Shown one piece after another: positions 1 to 8,228 of a stretch of DNA of 34,955 bases. The DNA is taken from the NCBI RefSeq assembly GCF_005116575.1, contig NZ_SWCN01000039.1:1-34955 (forward strand), written 5' to 3'. A model generated the notes under the pieces. The model ran no database searches. It was given only the letters and a program-made list of their open reading frames with translations, and had not been told where the DNA came from. Origin of the DNA: Desulforhopalus sp. IMCC35007. GTDB lineage: Bacteria; Desulfobacterota; Desulfobulbia; Desulfobulbales; Desulfocapsaceae. Both the position numbers and the translations under genes were made by a program. The first letter of the stretch is position 1. Every line of letters begins with the position of its first letter.

Positions 1-118
1 CTGAGAATGGGCCCCAACTGGATGTTCGTCGGAAGAGTTGGCTTTTGCTGAAGCGGATTATTACAAGGATGCCAAATTAATCTTTGTAAATGAGCAAATG
101 AGGCGAAAACTATCTTGA

Positions 119-670
119 CACCTACCGGTCATTACTGAGGTAGCGACCATGACTGAATATTATCTGTTGGCTGAAAAGTTGCGATCAGGAGGTTTCCAAG
201 AAGACAGCAGTGAGAATGCTCCAATTTGCCGATGGAAAGCAGGTGGCCTTCTCTTGGATGTTATGCCGACTAATCCAGAATTACTTGGTTTCGGGAGCGA
301 ATGGTATAAAGAAGCCTTCGAAGCGGCAACGCTCCAATCTTTGCCATCAGGGAAGCGCATCTACATGATCACAGCACCATATTTCCTCGCATGTAAGTTG
401 GCAGCCTTCAGAAACCGGGGCGAAGGTGATTACCTGATGAGCCATGACATGGAGGATATAGTGACGGTATTGGACGGAAGACCCGAAGTGGTGGGAGAGA
501 TCGGTCAGGCTGGAATTGCATTACGAAAGCATCTGGTTGAAAATTTCCAGGAGCTTTTAGACAGTCATCTATTTCATGAGGCGCTTCCTGGTCATCTTCC
601 ATCGGATGGGGCGAGCCAATCCAGAGTTCCAACAATCCTCTCACGAATAAAACAAATAGTTGAATTGTAA
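119..670 (+). pseudogene. 5'-truncated nucleotidyltransferase-like protein (AbiEii-type fold)
   Basis: An open frame from ATG 149 encodes 173 aa resembling the C-terminal three quarters of small nucleotidyltransferase-fold proteins (AbiEii-like). Recognisable parts are C-R-W-K-A-G-G-L-L-L-D-V-M-P-T near residue 27, then a helix with F-L-A-C-K-L-A-A-F and H-D-M-E-D-I-V-T-V. The same frame reads back through V-I-T-E-V-A-T to a TGA at 116-118. In the family that stretch should continue upstream into the catalytic D-x-D and the G-G motif, and neither is present. The gene therefore seems cut just after the D-x-D strand and joined to unrelated DNA. The ATG at 149 has no good ribosome site. Family assignment is from pattern memory. 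Any product would be expected to be inactive. Confidence 0.5.
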
Positions 671-732
671 AGCGGATACTCAGGCAACACCTCCTCCTAT
701 CAAACTAGGTTAGCAGACCACTCTCCTTCGTC

Positions 733-806
733 CTGACAAGGTAGACGTGACTATTTCAATAAAATTGTTCATAAATGGAGTAACTGCAGATCATATATAA
801 CCAAAG
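733..806 (-). repeat. Relic repeat family, copy 1
   Basis: About 74 bp align with the copies at 1880-1955 and 3470-3618. Shared blocks are GGTAGA, ATGGAG(T/C)AACTGCAGA and ACCAAAG. Read on the minus strand it translates to F-G-Y-I-stop-S-A-V-T-P-F-M-N-N-F-I-E-I-V, which lines up with F-G-K-L-F-I-V-V-A-P-F-L-I-N-F-N-Q-I-V in the 1880 copy. This suggests decayed coding sequence rather than a structural repeat. Confidence 0.6.
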
Positions 807-895
807 AATCTCTTCGATCCCCACATTCGCAATATTGCTCCATTTACAACCATTCTCAGGAAAAATAAAATTTTCTGTTTTCTTAGGTGAGGTGC

Positions 896-928
896 GTTAG
901 GCAAAGTCGAAGATATCACGGCAATACC
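896..928 (+). repeat. 33-bp imperfect direct repeat, copy 1
   Basis: Begins GTTAGGCAAA and ends CACGGCAATACC. It matches 1778-1810 at about 24 of 33 positions in the same orientation. Function unknown. Confidence 0.4.
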
Positions 929-964
929 AAAGCTGAAACAGCGTTACCTGACTCAGCTTTTTTA
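929..964 (+). terminator. Possible rho-independent terminator
   Basis: AAAGCTGA (929-936) pairs with TCAGCTTT (953-960) around a 16-nt loop, followed by further T residues to 963. The loop is long for a strong terminator. It could end transcription of the truncated gene to its left; the leftward toxin-antitoxin pair ends 10 bp away. Confidence 0.4.
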
Positions 965-974
965 TGTTTTAGTG

Positions 975-1250
975 TTACGCTATAGCAAGGCGACAGCCTA
1001 GGGCTTTGGAAACTTTGCTAATTGTTTTAAAGTGAGGATTACCTTTGCCTGAAAGGGCTTTGTATAAGCTTGCTCTGTTCATCCCTGTTTTTGCTGCGAT
1101 CTCCGTCATGCCTCTTTTTTTGGCGAGATAGCCGAGGGCGATGATGAACATTCTAGGATCATCGTCCATGTAGGCGTTGTTGAGGTATTCGTTGATTTCT
1201 TCGTTTGTTTCGAGGTAATCAAAAGGATTATGTTTGCTTGTTTTTGTCAT
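975..1250 (-). CDS. Antitoxin of a HigA-like addiction module
   Basis: A 91-aa helix-turn-helix protein of the 'putative addiction module antidote' type. The N-terminus carries the family signature F-D-x-x-x-Y-L-x-x-x-E-E-I-x-x-Y-L-N-x-A. An Xre-type HTH follows, roughly residues 45-85, with G-M-T-E-I-A-A-K-T-G-M-N-R-A-S-L-Y-K-A-L-S. It should neutralise the toxin encoded just upstream and repress their shared promoter. The ATG at 1250 is preceded by a strong AGGAGG site. It begins 9 bp after the toxin stop, so the pair is toxin-first and co-transcribed. Full length for the family. Confidence 0.88.
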   Translation of the reverse strand: MTKTSKHNPFDYLETNEEINEYLNNAYMDDDPRMFIIALGYLAKKRGMTEIAAKTGMNRASLYKALSGKGNPHFKTISKVSKALGCRLAIA

Positions 1251-1259
1251 AATATCCTC

Positions 1260-1553
1260 CTATATATTTTTAGCCAGAGTCTTGGCTTTATTTATATCTT
1301 TCTTTTGGGTAGACTTGTTGCCGCCCTGGAGCAAAAAGATAATTTTGTTGTTGCGGATTGTGTAATACACCCTGTATCCAGGGCCTATATGCACGCGCAT
1401 TTCGTAGACACCGCTTCCTACTGGTTCGTGATCTCCAAAATTTCCAAGGCTGGCCCGGTCAATTCTTTGAAGTATATTTAAAACCGCTTTACGATCCTTG
1501 AGTTGCTTCAGCCAGGTGTCAAATTTTTTTGTTTTCTTAATCTTGAATTCCAT
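1260..1553 (-). CDS. RelE/ParE-superfamily toxin (HigB-like addiction module killer)
   Basis: A 97-aa protein with the fold signature of the addiction-module killer type: F-D-x-W-L-x-x-L-K-D near residue 12, R-I-D-R-A-S-L-G-N-F-G-D in the middle, then E-M-R-V-H-I-G-P-G-Y-R-V-Y-Y and I-I-F-L-L-Q-G-G-N-K-S-T-Q-K-K-D-I. Family members are ribosome-dependent mRNA nucleases or gyrase inhibitors, and sequence alone does not decide which. It lies upstream of its antitoxin, the reverse of most RelBE pairs but usual for this subfamily. Both genes are intact, so the module may be functional and could stabilise this repeat-rich island. Confidence 0.88.
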   Translation of the reverse strand: MEFKIKKTKKFDTWLKQLKDRKAVLNILQRIDRASLGNFGDHEPVGSGVYEMRVHIGPGYRVYYTIRNNKIIFLLQGGNKSTQKKDINKAKTLAKNI

Positions 1554-1777
1554 ACTATTTACTGTAGCCTACAGGCGACATGCTGTCAATGTCATAGTTT
1601 TTTCCTTTCCTCAGTTAAAGCCCTATCAAACAGGATTTAGGTTTTATAGCTTTCGGTAGGGGTGAAATAAAAATTCTAAAAACCCTAGTTGCAGGGGACA
1701 GTATAAAGTGGGATGACCATTTTGAGGATTACCTATAGATCACGCTTACCCTGTGTATTCATACAAAAGAGTAATCT

Positions 1778-1810
1778 GTTAGGCAAAAGGCTTGACACCA
1801 CGGCATTACC
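1778..1810 (+). repeat. 33-bp imperfect direct repeat, copy 2
   Basis: GTTAGGCAAA followed by a divergent middle and CACGGCATTACC, about 24 of 33 positions shared with 896-928. Confidence 0.4.
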
Positions 1811-1879
1811 CGTAACATAGTGTTTAAAGATTCTCACTTGGTGCTCAAACAACATGTAGCACAAGTAGGTTAAGATTTC

Positions 1880-1955
1880 CTGTACTGGTAGACCCAACTA
1901 TTTGATTGAAATTGATAAGAAATGGAGCAACTACAATGAAGAGCTTACCAAAGAA
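1880..1955 (-). repeat. Relic repeat family, copy 2
   Basis: Shares GGTAGA, AAATGGAGCAACT and CTTACCAAAG with copies at 733-806 and 3470-3618. On the minus strand it reads F-F-G-K-L-F-I-V-V-A-P-F-L-I-N-F-N-Q-I-V, the least damaged version of this part of the ancestral reading frame. Confidence 0.6.
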
Positions 1956-2076
1956 AATTTCAACATGAGGGGAACGACAGCGATTTTACTAAATTCCAGA
2001 TGGAAAGAAAGCAACAAACCTTGTTTTTTCGTTTGTCTTAAATACTTCCTATCACGACCTATTCTCGCTATTTTTA

Positions 2077-3204
2077 TCAACCATCACCAGATGGTTCCAA
2101 TTCTTCTGCCGTAACCAAGCGGTAGCTTGTACTTCTTCCTCCGCCTGGATTTTGAAGCAGGATGTGACGGGCAACAAGTTCCCGTATATCCCTGAGTGCA
2201 GTGTCCGATGAGCACTTGGCTAACTTTGAATATTTCGATGTGGTCATGTATCCCTTAAAATTATCGAGCATACGATTAATAATTAAACGCTGTCGCTCAT
2301 TTACAGGGGCAAGGTTAATTCGGCTCCATAGTTCCGCCTTAGAAAGAATTGAGGACAGTGTATCTTTTGCATTATCAATAGCATGAGAAACACAATCTAG
2401 AAACCATAATAGCCAGGCTGTAATATCGACACGACCTTTTTGTTGTCTCTCAAGTTGCATGTAATATGCTTTGCGTTCCTTCTCAATCTGCCTGGACATG
2501 GAATAAAAGCGATTGGACGTTCCATCGGCCCTTGCCAGAGCCATATCTGCAATTGCACGCGCAATCCGTCCGTTGCCATCTTCAAATGGATGAATGGAGA
2601 CAAACCATAAATGGGCAATACCTGCTTTGAGCATTGGGTCGAGCTTCAACTCAGTTTCAAACCACAAGAGAAATTCCGTCATTTCTGCATCAATCCTGGA
2701 TGCATCCGGGGCCTCATAATGCACCGTTTCAAGTCCTATAGGCCCAGAGACAACCTGCATAGGGCCTGCTTTTGCAGGCCGCCAAGCACCAACAGTGATA
2801 CGGTGCATACCGCTTCGACCTGTCGGAAACAAAGCCGCATGCCAGTCGAACAAGCGCTCTTCGGTCAAAGCCTGATCGAAGTTTTGTGTCGCATCCAACA
2901 TCATCTCAACAATACCTTCAACATCGCGGCCCACAGGCTTGTCGTTTTGTAATGGAATACCTAATCTTCGGGCAATAGAAGAACGAACCTCATCAGTATC
3001 AAGTCTTTCACCCTCTATGGCTGACGAGGTTACAACATCAGCTGTGAGGATATTCAGGCTAGCCTCCTGCCTAATCGGAAAACCTAATGCTTCCATCTTA
3101 CCCAATAAACGCCCCTGCTTATGCCGAGCCTCTGCTAGTAGGAGTGTGAGGGCTTTATCGTCCCAAATGAAATTTGGCCAATCTTTCTCTTCGTGAATCC
3201 ACAT
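2077..3204 (-). CDS. Fic-domain AMP-transferase, class II, with N-terminal inhibitory helix
   Basis: I place the start at ATG 3204 (375 aa), 7 nt after AAGGAG, rather than a TTG two codons upstream. The N-terminus has the W-P-N-F-x-W-D block typical of the DUF4172-type extension of Fic proteins. The auto-inhibitory motif S-S-A-I-E-G is at residues 60-65 (pattern S/T-x-x-x-E-G/N). The catalytic H-P-F-E-D-G-N-G-R motif is at 205-213 with all key residues. The C-terminus looks like a winged helix (A-L-R-D-I-R-E-L ... G-G-G-R-S-T-S-Y). Fic enzymes transfer AMP to protein hydroxyl groups. With the inhibitory helix built in, no separate antitoxin is needed. It stands alone, so its target is unknown. 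Confidence 0.9.
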   Translation of the reverse strand: MWIHEEKDWPNFIWDDKALTLLLAEARHKQGRLLGKMEALGFPIRQEASLNILTADVVTSSAIEGERLDTDEVRSSIARRLGIPLQNDKPVGRDVEGIVEMMLDATQNFDQALTEERLFDWHAALFPTGRSGMHRITVGAWRPAKAGPMQVVSGPIGLETVHYEAPDASRIDAEMTEFLLWFETELKLDPMLKAGIAHLWFVSIHPFEDGNGRIARAIADMALARADGTSNRFYSMSRQIEKERKAYYMQLERQQKGRVDITAWLLWFLDCVSHAIDNAKDTLSSILSKAELWSRINLAPVNERQRLIINRMLDNFKGYMTTSKYSKLAKCSSDTALRDIRELVARHILLQNPGGGRSTSYRLVTAEELEPSGDG

Positions 3205-3834
3205 ATACAATCTCCTTACAATATGCGGTGATTATACCGACTATTTACCGCAAGGGCTATTAAAATCCGCAGATAATGCGGCGAATAACAATCGAATCAC
3301 CGCAACCGCACCATATTTCGAAGAGCGAATGAATGACCCCGTAAGGAGTTTACCGTTATCAGGTAGCGCTTTAATCGCATAGCGGTATACATTATGTAGG
3401 ATCATGAAAACGAATCGAAGATTAGCAATGGCAGTTCAAAACCGAGAGTATCCCAATGGTTTTAACCTTGTTACCGACAGGGTAGATCTTCCTACTTGAA
3501 TAAAGATGGGTAAAATGGAGCAACTGCAGAGTAAAACTTACCAAAGAGCAGGTAATTTGAGGAACAGAATCTTGCTCTTAACATTGCCAAACCAAAGGTA
3601 AACAGTTCTGATTTACCCTTTAGCTTAACACTATTCCTGTTTCTTTACTGGTTGGTGTTACCATAACCGGTCATGGGACGTTATCGGTATCTGTAAAAAA
3701 GCAATCCTTAACCATTGCACCACTGTATAATCTGATGGCACCTGTCTGGTTTAGGTGATAAAGTTACCCCAATAAATTCAGAAGAATAAACTAAACTGTT
3801 AGCTGTCGACTAGTGCATTGAAAATGCTGATAAA
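3205..3834. other. Gene-free stretch with the most complete relic repeat
   Basis: Contains the fic leader and relic repeat copy 3. No RNA gene or reliable promoter could be assigned in the remainder. Confidence 0.55.
3470..3618 (-). repeat. Relic repeat family, copy 3 (links both halves of the family)
   Basis: The left part matches the copies at 733 and 1880 (GGTAGA, AATGGAGCAACTGCAGA, CTTACCAAAG). The right part matches the copies at 31994, 4531 and 29545 (CTTAACATTGCCAAA, CAAAGGTAA). On the minus strand it reads F-T-F-G-L-A-M-L ... S-N-Y-L-L-F-G-K-F-Y-S-A-V-A-P-F. This copy shows that the two sets of fragments are one element about 150 bp or longer. Confidence 0.65.
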
Positions 3835-4380
3835 GTGAGAATCAAATATAACGCACCTATAATTCTGACCTACGCCATATTGTCCATATGTGCTTTAGCA
3901 TTTGCAGGATATGCCAATATGGGAAAATTATTTTCATCGCCAGCAAACCTGTCTTTTGCAGATCCATATTTTTATCTAAGGTCAATTTCATATATTGCAG
4001 GGCATGGTAATTGGAGTCATCTCATCGGGAATATGATGATCATTCTTCTTGTCGGCCCCTTGCTTGAAGAAAAGTACGGTTCAGGCAAGCTCTTGGAGAT
4101 GGTTTTGGTTACTGCAATTTCCACTGCTGTGCTGAATGCTTTTCTCTTTTCAAATTCCCTTATTGGCGGAAGTGGCATAGCTTTTATGCTGGTGTTGTTG
4201 GGTTCCTTTTCAAATATCAAATCCAAGGAAATTCCCCTTACGTTTATTATAATTGCGGTTCTATATATCGGTGGTGAGATCGCCTCAAGTGTAAAAGTTG
4301 ACAATATATCACAATTCAGCCATTTAGCTGGAGGTTTTGTCGGTGCCGCATATGGTTTTTTACGTAGTGGGAGAAGATAA
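3835..4380 (+). CDS. Small rhomboid-family intramembrane serine protease
   Basis: 181 aa, starting with GTG at 3835; the frame is closed upstream by TAG at 3811 and the ribosome site is weak. It has about six hydrophobic segments. Rhomboid landmarks are present in order: N-W-S-H-L-I-G-N-M-M (the H-x-x-x-N block of TM2), G-G-S-G-I-A-F with the catalytic serine (G-x-S-G), and S-H-L-A-G-G-F-V-G-A-A-Y-G with the catalytic histidine in the last membrane segment. Rhomboids cleave transmembrane helices inside the inner membrane. No substrate or partner gene is adjacent. Confidence 0.85.
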   Translation: MRIKYNAPIILTYAILSICALAFAGYANMGKLFSSPANLSFADPYFYLRSISYIAGHGNWSHLIGNMMIILLVGPLLEEKYGSGKLLEMVLVTAISTAVLNAFLFSNSLIGGSGIAFMLVLLGSFSNIKSKEIPLTFIIIAVLYIGGEIASSVKVDNISQFSHLAGGFVGAAYGFLRSGRR

Positions 4381-4722
4381 TAGATTGAGGGGATTTGGGA
4401 TGCTGTAGTTGGAGAATGAAGCGCTCGTGATAAAATGGTTTAGGAAGATCACTATGCCTTCCTACAACTGAGATCAAGATGTTCATGGAACATGTTGCAA
4501 TTTTGTTGTCAGGATTTGGTCAGAGTAAAATCCTAACAGGAAACACCTTTAATTTTAGTCAGTGACCTGACAGACTACCTTTGTTGTGGCAATATTAATA
4601 TCATTGATCAGTAGCTGAATTTAGCTGATCAGAAGGTGATGTTTGCGACTTTGCTTAAAGGCTTAATCTTGCCATTTGTGTTCTCTTCTCGTATCCTTTC
4701 CAATATTTCTGTACTAAATTCA
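4381..4722. other. Gene-free stretch with a hairpin and a relic repeat
   Basis: TAGGAAG (4441-4447) and CTTCCTA (4458-4464) form a 7-bp hairpin without a T-tract after the rhomboid gene. Relic repeat copy 4 follows at about 4531-4610. No gene is seen. Confidence 0.5.
4531..4610 (+). repeat. Relic repeat family, copy 4 (inverted)
   Basis: In opposite orientation to copies 1-3. Its reverse complement carries TTAATATTGCCA, CAAAGGTAGT and AGGTGTTTCCTGT, lining up with 31994-32130. The forward reading gives L-T-G-N-T-F-N-F-S, then after a frameshift V-T-stop-Q-T-T-F-V-V-A-I-L-I-S. This compares with L-D-R-K-H-L-S-F ... V-T-K-F-T-T-F-D-L-A-I-L-S-S in the 32 kb copy. Confidence 0.6.
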
Positions 4723-5127
4723 GTGAGTGAACTACAAAAGCTAGCACATGCAGTATGGTAGTGCAAATATCATGTGATTTGGTGTCCGAAATATCGTTTC
4801 AAAATATTGAACGGAGCCCTGCAGAGGTCAGTTGGCGACTTACTGCGGCAATTGTGTGATTGGAAAAAACTTGAGATATTGGAAATGAATATCCAGGAGG
4901 ACCATGACCATTTGTTATTGTCAGTTCCGCCGAAATTTGTAGTATCAGAAGTAGTAGGTTTTCTCAAAGGAAAATCTGCAATCAAGATTTTCGGTAAACA
5001 TCTTGAACTGAAAAAGTGGTACTGGGTAAGACATTTTTGGGCCAAAGGTTATTGCCTAAGCACAGTTGGTCTTGATCAAAAAAGGATTCGACAATACGTA
5101 AGAAAGATAGAAGAGTTGAGCAACTAA
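4723..5127 (+). pseudogene. tnpA: IS200-type transposase (TnpA, HUH/Y1) interrupted by an amber codon
   Basis: The frame from GTG 4723 reads K-L-A-H-A-V-W, then TAG (4759-4761), then C-K-Y-H-V-I-W-C-P-K-Y-R-F. This matches the usual IS200 N-terminus L-A-H-T-x-W-x-C-K-Y-H, with the stop at codon 13. After it, 117 codons stay open from GTG 4774. The metal-binding HUH motif is present as D-H-D-H-L-L-L-S, with aspartate in the normally hydrophobic middle position. The catalytic tyrosine lies in I-R-Q-Y-V-R-K near the end. IS200/IS605 transposases cut and rejoin single-stranded DNA. Unless initiation at GTG 4774 makes an active shorter protein, this copy is probably dead. Confidence 0.85.
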
Positions 5128-5167
5128 AGCTCTGGTAATAAGTTACCCTCATAGGGTCGCCTTTAGT

Positions 5168-5186
5168 CCACCCCTTTTAGGGGTGG
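5168..5186 (+). repeat. Right-end hairpin of the IS200-type element
   Basis: CCACCCC and GGGGTGG form a perfect 7-bp stem around TTTTA, 41 bp after the tnpA stop. Subterminal hairpins of this kind are what TnpA recognises at IS200/IS605 ends. It could also act as a terminator, since T-rich sequence follows. The left end could not be placed. Confidence 0.6.
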
Positions 5187-5418
5187 TTGTTAAATCTCTA
5201 TGGTTAACTCTGATAAACTCAACTGACTCAGATAAAGGGAAACTTTTGGATGCAAATGCCGCATATTCCACATGAGCGGTTTCAGTAAGGCCGAATCGCT
5301 TGAAATGAGTATTCCAAACGTTGAGGTCAAAGAGAATAAAGAAGAATCAATAGAATCAGTAAGACATCTCAAAACACGATAAGACGGCAGCTGCTTTTTT
5401 TATGGATCAGGTACGACT
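5187..5418. other. Non-coding debris between two IS remnants
   Basis: A 36-codon frame starts at an ATG near 5272 and is glutamate-rich, but I recognise no family. I treat it as debris of mobile elements. Confidence 0.4.
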
Positions 5419-5520
5419 TACATAGAGATGTATTGCAATAGCAAGAAGCATCACTCTTATTTGAAGTATTTCAGTCCTATGGAGTTCGAACAAATGATGA
5501 CATTAGAAAACGCAGCTTAA
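5419..5520 (+). pseudogene. 3' tail of an IS3-family transposase (OrfB)
   Basis: The frame ending at TAA 5518-5520 reads Y-I-E-M-Y-C-N-S-K-K-H-H-S-Y-L-K-Y-F-S-P-M-E-F-E. This is the well-known C-terminal block of IS3-family integrases (Y-I-x-x-F-Y-N-x-x-R-x-H-S-x-L-x-Y-x-S-P-x-x-F-E). Upstream, the sequence does not continue the transposase in any frame. Only about 33 codons survive, so it is a deletion remnant. Confidence 0.8.
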
Positions 5521-5708
5521 GAAAAGTATCCATTATCTGTTGACCACCTCACGACGACGAAGCTACAAGTGATGAACACGATCCTCCAAAGCCCTTTTTT
5601 CCCAAAAAAACATGATTTGCCACCAGGCATCAATCTGGGACAAAATTTGGTAACTGTACTTTCATGTGAAGCACATAGCCAAGAACCATCAACTCTAGAG
5701 CAATTACA
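5521..5708. other. Upstream region of the sigma-54 activator gene
   Basis: About 190 bp between the IS3 tail and the activator. No clear promoter or operator was found, and the ribosome site before ATG 5709 is poor. Confidence 0.4.
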
Positions 5709-7487
5709 ATGACAAAAAGTGAGAATGCTAATTTTTCTTCGCCTCAATTAGGTATTCATGGCATGGATCACAAGGAACATATCCGGCTGCAGCATTGTAT
5801 TCTCGACTCAACCTACAACCCTATTTTGGCCGTTGATGCCGATGGTAAAATTCTTTTTTGCAATCAGGCAATGGCGAGGAACGTACGCTCCGACGTTGTC
5901 GATATGCTTGGGAAAAATGTTGAAGAGTTCTTTTCAAGCTCAAGGCTGAGAATGGTGCTGCAGAGCGGTAAGACAGAGGCTGTGCAAAAGACCAAAATAG
6001 GTGGCAAGGTGTACATGTCGAATCGAACACCAATCCTGGATGAAGGTAGAGTGATCGGTGCGGTCGCCGTACTGCAGGACGTTTCAGAATTGGAATCCAT
6101 TGCCGACGAATTAGAACAGACAAAGCGACTTAACTCTGAAATGAAGGGCATTATCGATTCATGCTTTGACGGAATCTACGTAACTGATGGCAAGGGTCGA
6201 ACCATACGTGTGAATACTGCCTATGAGCGGATTACAGGTATACGGCGTGAAGACGTCCTCAATCGTACGACCAGGGAGCTGGTGGATGAAGGCTTTTTCA
6301 GTGAATCTGTCACCCTGCTTGTACTCGAGAGTAAGCGGCCTAAGACGCTCATGCAGACGGTGAAAACCGGGAGAAGAGTTATGGCCACCGGAACCCCCAT
6401 TATTGATAAAGACGGTGAGGTTTCTCTTGTTGTTACAAGTGTTCGCGATGTTTCGGAACTCTATAATTTACAAAAGCGGTTGATCAAGGAAGAACAGCTA
6501 CGCACTGAATATCAACATGAACTGGAAAAATTACGGCAAATCCGGGATACCGAGTCTACAGTCGTGATTAAATCCAAAAAAATGCAGGAAATCAACAAAC
6601 TGGCAATACGTTTGGCCCAGGTGGACACAACCATCATGGTGCATGGTGAATCAGGGGTAGGTAAGGAAGTTTTTGCCGATCTGGTACACAAACACAGTCC
6701 CCGTAGGGATAAACCATGCATTAAGATTAGTTGTGTTACTATTCCTGAACATCTTTTTGAGTCCGAACTCTTTGGATATGCCCCGGCAGCCTTCACCGGT
6801 GCAAGCAAGCATGGCAAGGTTGGCATTTTCGAAGCAGCGAAAGGTGGAACAATATTTTTAGATGAGATTGGTGAGATGCCCCTGCCTGCCCAGGCAAAAT
6901 TATTACGTGTACTGCAGTCAAAAGAAGTGACCAGAGTGGGGAGTAATACTGTTGTTCCCGTAGATGTACGCATTGTCGCTGCCACGAACCGCGATCTTAA
7001 AAAAATGGTTGCTTCAGGACAGTTCAGAAAGGATCTGTTTTTCAGGCTCAATGTGGTTCCTGTGGTGATACCACCCTTGCGCGAGCGTAAAGAGGCAATT
7101 CCTACCTTTGTTTACCATTTTCTCGAAAAGTTCAATCAACAGTATGGTTTTAGCAAACAGTTGTCCCCGAGAGCCCATGCGTTGATGTATGATCATGATT
7201 GGCCCGGTAACGTCCGTGAATTAATTAACACTATCGAGCGTATTGTCGTTACCACAGGAGGCGATATCATCAGTGTTAAAGACCTGCCAGAAAATATACG
7301 CAGCGGCCATGTACAATCAAAAACATCAGTCGAAGAAGGTTCACTGCGGTTTACTCTAGAGAAGGTGGAAAAACAGATAATTGAGGATGCGTTGAAGACG
7401 CACGGGAGTACACACAAAACCGCCCGGGCTCTGGGTGTTAATCAATCTACAATTGTTCGCAAGATGAAGCGCTATGGTCTATCTTAG
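5709..7487 (+). CDS. PAS-PAS-AAA+-Fis sigma-54-dependent transcriptional activator
   Basis: 592 aa. Two PAS domains (about residues 27-130 and 143-255) replace a receiver domain, so it senses a small ligand or redox state directly. The AAA+ domain has Walker A G-E-S-G-V-G-K-E at 313-320, Walker B T-I-F-L-D-E-I-G near 381-388 and an arginine finger in F-R-K-D-L-F-F-R-L-N. The sigma-54 contact loop reads A-A-F-T-G-A (360-365) instead of G-A-F-T-G-A. A TyrR-like Fis-type HTH (K-T-A-R-A-L-G-V-N-Q-S-T-I-V-R-K-M-K-R-Y-G-L) closes the protein. It is cytoplasmic and probably activates the -24/-12 promoter before the permease gene. ATG 5763 is an alternative start that leaves the domains intact. Confidence 0.9.
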   Translation: MTKSENANFSSPQLGIHGMDHKEHIRLQHCILDSTYNPILAVDADGKILFCNQAMARNVRSDVVDMLGKNVEEFFSSSRLRMVLQSGKTEAVQKTKIGGKVYMSNRTPILDEGRVIGAVAVLQDVSELESIADELEQTKRLNSEMKGIIDSCFDGIYVTDGKGRTIRVNTAYERITGIRREDVLNRTTRELVDEGFFSESVTLLVLESKRPKTLMQTVKTGRRVMATGTPIIDKDGEVSLVVTSVRDVSELYNLQKRLIKEEQLRTEYQHELEKLRQIRDTESTVVIKSKKMQEINKLAIRLAQVDTTIMVHGESGVGKEVFADLVHKHSPRRDKPCIKISCVTIPEHLFESELFGYAPAAFTGASKHGKVGIFEAAKGGTIFLDEIGEMPLPAQAKLLRVLQSKEVTRVGSNTVVPVDVRIVAATNRDLKKMVASGQFRKDLFFRLNVVPVVIPPLRERKEAIPTFVYHFLEKFNQQYGFSKQLSPRAHALMYDHDWPGNVRELINTIERIVVTTGGDIISVKDLPENIRSGHVQSKTSVEEGSLRFTLEKVEKQIIEDALKTHGSTHKTARALGVNQSTIVRKMKRYGLS

Positions 7488-7766
7488 GATTCAGACTTTA
7501 TAAACTTTGTATGTTTTTACAGGTATCACCCTGAAACCATATAATACAATAGACATGTGCTTCTTCTATCTGGTCCATCTGTAAGACCCTGGTTTAATTT
7601 TTTATCACCAATCCTGCCTCCGGCAAATCAATATACCGTGCCGTTGCTCATAGTTTTAGTAATTGGCATATTAGCATAAAGACAAACACCTCTCACTCAG
7701 ACGATCGGGTAACCTCGACTCGTGAAGGCCTAAGGTTAGAAAAACAGAAAGTATTTGATGCTAAAC

Positions 7767-7791
7767 TGCATCGATGCATGAGTGCATTGCA
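7767..7791. promoter_or_regulatory. Candidate activator-binding cluster (TGCA sites, 8-bp spacing)
   Basis: TGCA occurs at 7767, 7775 and 7783, making two overlapping TGCA-N4-TGCA palindromes; a fourth TGCA lies at 7788. An inverted version recurs at 7844-7859: GATGCATGAGTGCATT against AATGCATTTATGCATC. These lie about 450 bp upstream of the -24/-12 promoter, a normal distance for a sigma-54 enhancer. Binding by the adjacent activator is inferred. Confidence 0.45.
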
Positions 7792-7845
7792 ACACTTAAC
7801 CACCTGCTATTATTTGTTTAATACTCAGAAAAAAAACAATATTAA

Positions 7846-7857
7846 TGCATTTATGCA
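7846..7857. promoter_or_regulatory. Second candidate activator site, TGCA-N4-TGCA
   Basis: TGCATTTATGCA, a perfect match to the TGCA-N4-TGCA pattern of the cluster at 7767. It starts 63 bp after the 7783 half-site, close to six helical turns, which would put both on the same face of the DNA. Confidence 0.45.
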
Positions 7858-8228
7858 TCGGTTCTCTTTACCCAATTCAAGTTCCGGCAGGACGATATGC
7901 CTGCTCATAATAAGGCGTTTTTTTTCATACCAATATTGTCTGTTTTACTAGACAAACTAAAGGGTGTAGCGGCTCCATTATCTATAAAATGATGCTGCAT
8001 TACTGTAGTTGTCTGCATGTATATCGTCGCACTACCGCCTTCACAATTGTATACATTTCATATAATCCATCCTATTTCCGGCTACCTACCTGGAATATCG
8101 ACGTTTATCAGCGATACTAGCCAGTATCAAAACGAGTGGCGACACCCTTTCAGAGAGTATTGTTACTAATTCTTAGTGTATGATTTCATTAACAAATACA
8201 CCGAGAGTCCTTTTTCAACATTCTTTTT

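Larger units (their letters stand above)
671..974. other. Gene-free stretch with a repeat copy and a possible terminator
   Basis: No coding frame is credible here. It holds a relic repeat (about 733-806), one copy of a 33-bp imperfect direct repeat (896-928) and a hairpin with a T-tract (929-964). It separates the truncated nucleotidyltransferase from the leftward toxin-antitoxin pair. Confidence 0.6.
1554..2076. other. Gene-free stretch with repeats
   Basis: No convincing gene. It contains the second 33-bp repeat (1778-1810) and a relic repeat copy (about 1880-1955). A 70-codon frame over the latter is not coding-like. Confidence 0.55.

Noticed and set aside
4759-4761. Amber codon as pyrrolysine in TnpA
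   Set aside because: Nothing in the window supports pyrrolysine machinery, and decayed IS copies are common here; a nonsense mutation is simpler.
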